From: Burkholderia sp. SRS-W-2-2016
GTDB lineage: Bacteria > Pseudomonadota > Gammaproteobacteria > Burkholderiales > Burkholderiaceae
Reading direction: 5' to 3'
Assembly: GCF_001931485.1 (NCBI RefSeq)
Contig: NZ_MSDV01000056.1
Coordinates: 34,548 to 98,547 of the forward strand
DNA: 64,000 bases
Shown here: positions 60,834 through 64,000 of the stretch, one piece after another
Layout: each line of letters starts with the position of its first letter
Numbering within the stretch: position 1 is the first letter of the stretch
Notes under the pieces: model-generated
Told to the model about the DNA's origin: nothing
What the model saw: the letters and a program-made list of their open reading frames with translations, nothing else
The model's database searches: none
Program-made: the position numbers and the translations under genes

Positions 60834-61643
60834 TCAAGCGTTCCACGTCAACGGCTGCGGATGCGTAATCCCTTCATGCTGCCCATACACATGAGCGAGC
60901 CGGTCGCGCCGGCGCTGCAATGCGCGCAGCGTGCGGCTCGCCGCGAGCTGCGCGGACGCGCTGCGATCGAGCGTCGCGAGCATGTTGCGCTCGACGCTCA
61001 GCAGCTTGAACGCCAGCACGAGCAGCCCGCTCGCGAGCAGCAGGTCGCCGGCGAATACGAACGCGTAGAGCGCCGACATGGTTTGCGGACTGCCGAGCAG
61101 CAGCGACAAATGCGAGCGATTGACCAGCGCGAGCAGGAACGGCAGCGTCGAGTTGAAACAGGCCATCACGCCGCCGATCGTCGCGATCGAACGCGCGGGG
61201 CCGAGATTGCCGCGGCGCGGGCGCCACACTTCATAGAGCGTGCCGACGCGGTAGGGCAGGAAGAACAGCGCGATCAACGCGGCGCGCCACAGGATCGGCA
61301 CGTCGAACGCGAGCAAACCCGCATAGAGCACGCAGAACAGCAGCGACAGCGCGAGCCCGGTGCGCCACGGCGCGCGGCTGCCGAGCAGCTTGCGCAGGCC
61401 GGCCCACAGCAGCAGCCGGCATTGCAGCGCCAGCGTCGCGGCGAGCACCGACAGCACATTGCTCTGCCACGTCAGATGCGCAAACACGCACGCCGCCGAG
61501 CCGGCATTCAGAAAGAACGCGACGGCCCAGAAGCGGAACGCGACGACCTGCGCGAACATCCGCGACAACGCGGTGGTGAAGACCGCGCAGTATAGAAACG
61601 TGACTAGCCACAACGAGGTAAAAGTCGCTACATCGAAAGTCAT
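60834..61643 (-). CDS. Seven-span membrane protein resembling a GGDEF sensor module
   Basis: The ATG at 61643 gives 269 residues with seven hydrophobic segments (starting FTSLWLVTFLYCAVFTTAL and ending near residue 225) and a short basic cytoplasmic tail. The layout resembles the integral-membrane input modules found at the N terminus of diguanylate cyclases, but the GGDEF output domain is absent. It lies 195 bases downstream of the MHYT-GGDEF-EAL gene on the same strand and may be a partner or a decayed relative. The family is not identified. Confidence 0.65.
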   Translation of the reverse strand: MTFDVATFTSLWLVTFLYCAVFTTALSRMFAQVVAFRFWAVAFFLNAGSAACVFAHLTWQSNVLSVLAATLALQCRLLLWAGLRKLLGSRAPWRTGLALSLLFCVLYAGLLAFDVPILWRAALIALFFLPYRVGTLYEVWRPRRGNLGPARSIATIGGVMACFNSTLPFLLALVNRSHLSLLLGSPQTMSALYAFVFAGDLLLASGLLVLAFKLLSVERNMLATLDRSASAQLAASRTLRALQRRRDRLAHVYGQHEGITHPQPLTWNA

Positions 61644-61838
61644 GAACTCTCCAGCACGGTCTGCCTGTCTTTGTTTATTGGTATGCGTCGCCGGTCCCTG
61701 AATGCCCGGATCGTGTCCCCGCCGCGGCGGCAACCGGCAACGTGATTGCTCTGTTTTAATTCCCCGCCCCGTGCGGCGCGCCGCGCCGGTCGATCCGGCC
61801 ACGGCGGCAACCCGCTCGGGTTGTGCAGCACGCCTCGC

Positions 61839-63908
61839 TTATGCGGCCATCATTCGTCCCCTGAGCATCGCGCCGAAGTCGTCGGCATTGACCGGCTTGC
61901 CGAGCAGGAAGCCTTGCATTTCGTCGCACATCATCGAGCGCAGCTTGTCGAGCTGCGATTGCGTTTCGACGCCCTCGGCGACCACGTCCATTTCCAGCGA
62001 GTGCGCGAGCGCGATGATCGCCGATACGATCGCGCTGCCTTCCGGCCCGTGCGAGTCGAGCCCGTTGGTGAAGAAGCGATCGATCTTCAGCTGCTTCACG
62101 CGAAACCGCTGCAGATACGCGAGGCTCGAATAGCCGGTGCCGAAATCGTCGATTGCGATCTCGAAGCCGCTCGCCTGGAACGCGCGGATCACTTCGATCG
62201 TGCGCGCCGCGTCCTGCATCGCGACGGTCTCGGTGATTTCGAACATCAGCTGCTCGCACTCGACCCCTTCGCTGCGCACGATCTCCAGCATCGTCTCGAC
62301 CAGATCCGGTTGCAGCAACTGACGCGGCGACAGGTTGATCGCCACTTTCATCGCCGGCAGACCCTGGTCGATCCAGCCGCGAATGCGCCGGCAGGTTTCG
62401 CGCGCGACCCAGTAGCCGATCTGCACGATCTGCCCGGAACGCTCGGCGATCGGAATGAATTCGAGCGGCGTCAGCGCGCCCATCTGCGGATCGTTCAGGC
62501 GGATCAGCGCCTCGGCGCCCGCGAGCGTGTCGCCGCCGGCCTGAAACTTCGGCTGGAACTCGAGCGAGAAGCGGTTGTTGGCGAAGCCTTCGTGCAGCGC
62601 GTGCTGGATCTGCAGCGTGCGCGTCGCCGCCTCGTTCATGCTGCGCTCGAAGAAACGGTAAGTGCCGCGGCCCGCGCGCTTGGCTTCGTACATCGCCGCG
62701 TCCGCGTGCTTGAGCAGCGTTTCGACGCTGTCGCCGTCCTGCGGATAGTGCGCGATGCCGATGCTCGGCATCACCTGCAGCGGCTGCGCGTCGCTCCAGG
62801 TGCCGCGGCGCATCCGTTCGAGCACGCCGTTGGCGAGCGCGGCCGCGTCGTCGCGGGTCGCGAGGTTTTCCGCCAGCACGACGAACTCGTCGCCGCCGAG
62901 CCGCGCGACGGTATCGCTCGCGCGCACGCACTGTTCGAGGCGGCGCGCGAACGCGACCAGCACCTCGTCGCCGGCCGAGTGGCCGAGCGAATCGTTGATC
63001 GTCTTGAAGCCGTCGAGGTCCATGAACAGCACCGCGAACGACGTGTGCTGGCGCCGCGCGTGGCCGATCGCGCTGTCGATCCGCTCGGTGAGGGTCGCGC
63101 GGTTCGGCAGGCCGGTCAGCGCGTCGAGCGTCGCGAGTCGCACGATCTGGCCGTTCAGCTTCGATACCGCGCCGAGCAGGAAGGTGGTGCGCACGTCGAA
63201 GCGCGACAGCATCAGCGTGACCGTCAGGATTGCGAACGTAAACAGCAGCACGAGGGTCGCGAGCCAGGTCGAGTCGATGCCGTTGGCCGCGCCGCAGATC
63301 GCGCCGGGCGCGAAATCGGCGGCGGCCATGCCCGCGTAGTGCATGCCGCTGATCGCGACGCCCATCACCAGCGCGGCAGCGAAACGTTTGCGCGCGAGAT
63401 GGCGGGTGTTTTCGTTACTGAGCGCGCGCGCCATCCAGAGCGCCGCGCTCGATGCGCCGATCGCGATCGCCAGCGACGCCGCGAACCAGCCCGGTTGATA
63501 GCTGATCGACGGCGCCATCCGCAGCGCCGCCATCCCGGTGTAGTGCATGCCGGCGATGCCCAGGCCCATCAGCACGCCGCCGAGCAACAGATGGCCCGGC
63601 GTCAGGCGCGCGCGGGTGGTCATGCAGAGCGCGAGGTACGACGCGCCGATCGCCAGCGCGAGCGACCACGCGGTCGGCCCGAGGTCGTAGCCGAGCGGGA
63701 TCGGCAGCGAGAACGCGAGCATCGCGACAAAGTGCATCGACCAGATGCCGACGCCCAACGCCAGCGCGCCGCCGAGCCGCCACGCGTGGCGCCGCGGCGC
63801 CGACGCGAGCAGGAAGATGCGCCCGGTCAGGTCGAGCGCGGTGTACGACGCGAGGGTCGCCACCGCGAACGAAATCGCCACGAGCCAGTAATTGTAAGAA
63901 CTCTGCAT
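61839..63908 (-). CDS. MHYT-GGDEF-EAL cyclic-di-GMP enzyme
   Basis: The ATG at 63908 gives 689 residues. Seven membrane segments carry the MHYT pattern three times (WSMHFVAM, GMHYTGMAA, GMHYAGMAA), proposed to bind a metal such as copper and sense a gas or redox cue. The GGDEF domain is intact (RLGGDEF) with the inhibitory site RASD five residues before it. The EAL domain has EALIRL, EITE, DDFGTGYSSL, KIDRFF and EGVETQ, so phosphodiesterase activity should also be intact. It probably switches between making and degrading cyclic di-GMP at the inner membrane. Confidence 0.92.
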   Translation of the reverse strand: MQSSYNYWLVAISFAVATLASYTALDLTGRIFLLASAPRRHAWRLGGALALGVGIWSMHFVAMLAFSLPIPLGYDLGPTAWSLALAIGASYLALCMTTRARLTPGHLLLGGVLMGLGIAGMHYTGMAALRMAPSISYQPGWFAASLAIAIGASSAALWMARALSNENTRHLARKRFAAALVMGVAISGMHYAGMAAADFAPGAICGAANGIDSTWLATLVLLFTFAILTVTLMLSRFDVRTTFLLGAVSKLNGQIVRLATLDALTGLPNRATLTERIDSAIGHARRQHTSFAVLFMDLDGFKTINDSLGHSAGDEVLVAFARRLEQCVRASDTVARLGGDEFVVLAENLATRDDAAALANGVLERMRRGTWSDAQPLQVMPSIGIAHYPQDGDSVETLLKHADAAMYEAKRAGRGTYRFFERSMNEAATRTLQIQHALHEGFANNRFSLEFQPKFQAGGDTLAGAEALIRLNDPQMGALTPLEFIPIAERSGQIVQIGYWVARETCRRIRGWIDQGLPAMKVAINLSPRQLLQPDLVETMLEIVRSEGVECEQLMFEITETVAMQDAARTIEVIRAFQASGFEIAIDDFGTGYSSLAYLQRFRVKQLKIDRFFTNGLDSHGPEGSAIVSAIIALAHSLEMDVVAEGVETQSQLDKLRSMMCDEMQGFLLGKPVNADDFGAMLRGRMMAA

Positions 63909-64000
63909 AGTCTGTCGGACCGCGGGTAGGGGTGCGGCTGGACATGTTATCGGCAAAATGCGGGATTTATTTAGACTATTTGAGATGGGGCGGGAAGTGT

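Noticed and set aside
61746..63929. A 727-codon plus-strand frame opposite the MHYT-GGDEF-EAL gene
   Set aside because: It has no recognisable domain, with Arg/Glu/His-rich low-complexity text; the minus strand carries intact GGDEF and EAL motifs.
1..64000. CRISPR arrays, tRNA and rRNA genes
   Set aside because: No regularly spaced repeats of 25-40 bases and no tRNA-like cloverleaf were noticed; the tandem repeats present have units of 6-25 bases without spacers.

Overview
The window is GC-rich, densely coded chromosomal DNA from a betaproteobacterium of the Burkholderiaceae, most like Paraburkholderia or Burkholderia. The clues are two OmpC-type porins with Burkholderia-style signal peptides, many LysR regulators, a 3-oxoadipyl-CoA-type thiolase, a DmeF/DmeR metal system, an orphan VgrG cassette and a full tetronate catabolic operon. 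I see no tRNA, rRNA, CRISPR array, transposase or integrase.

Layout. 1-11.6 kb: a truncated acyl-CoA ligase, a porin, a BON protein, a DUF1801 protein, a sugar-acid dehydratase behind a strong palindrome, a chemotaxis receptor, a LOG-fold protein, and two LysR regulators beside a quinone oxidoreductase and a YciI protein. 11.6-22.2 kb is an accessory block. It opens with an AT-richer gene in which an IF-2-like N-terminal domain is joined to an ABC ATPase and a TOPRIM/DUF4435-like domain (the most unusual gene here). A tight minus-strand type VI secretion cassette follows: vgrG, a Tle3-like lipase, two tandem Tli3-like immunity lipoproteins, a PAAR protein and an uncharacterised membrane protein. 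22.8-29.2 kb: a serine hydrolase with an MFS carrier, a porin, an aminoacylase-type M14 enzyme and an amino-acid-binding protein, all on the minus strand.

29.9-33.6 kb: a polyamine-type binding protein overlapping a membrane diguanylate cyclase, then phnN. 33.6-38.1 kb: a LysR regulator, an M20 amidohydrolase, an MFS carrier and an IclR regulator. 38.4-43.9 kb: gntR-ltnD-otnK-otnC-otnI-denD, which should convert L-threonate and D-erythronate through 2-oxo- and 3-oxo-tetronate to dihydroxyacetone phosphate. 44-49.4 kb: the thiolase with a clear promoter and terminator, the dmeR-dmeF pair with its operator, a periplasmic repeat protein, and an unusual Cys/Gly and Pro/Val repeat protein coupled to a small membrane protein.

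49.4-64 kb: a GNAT enzyme, a soluble histidine kinase divergent from a single-domain response regulator, LysR regulators beside a PdxI-like reductase and a flavodoxin-fold quinone reductase, a 56-residue membrane protein, a SagB-type oxidoreductase, an exported esterase, an aspartate carbamoyltransferase with an N-terminal helix-turn-helix, a DapA-family aldolase, and two membrane proteins linked to cyclic-di-GMP signalling. All functions are inferred from reading the sequence; no database search was run.
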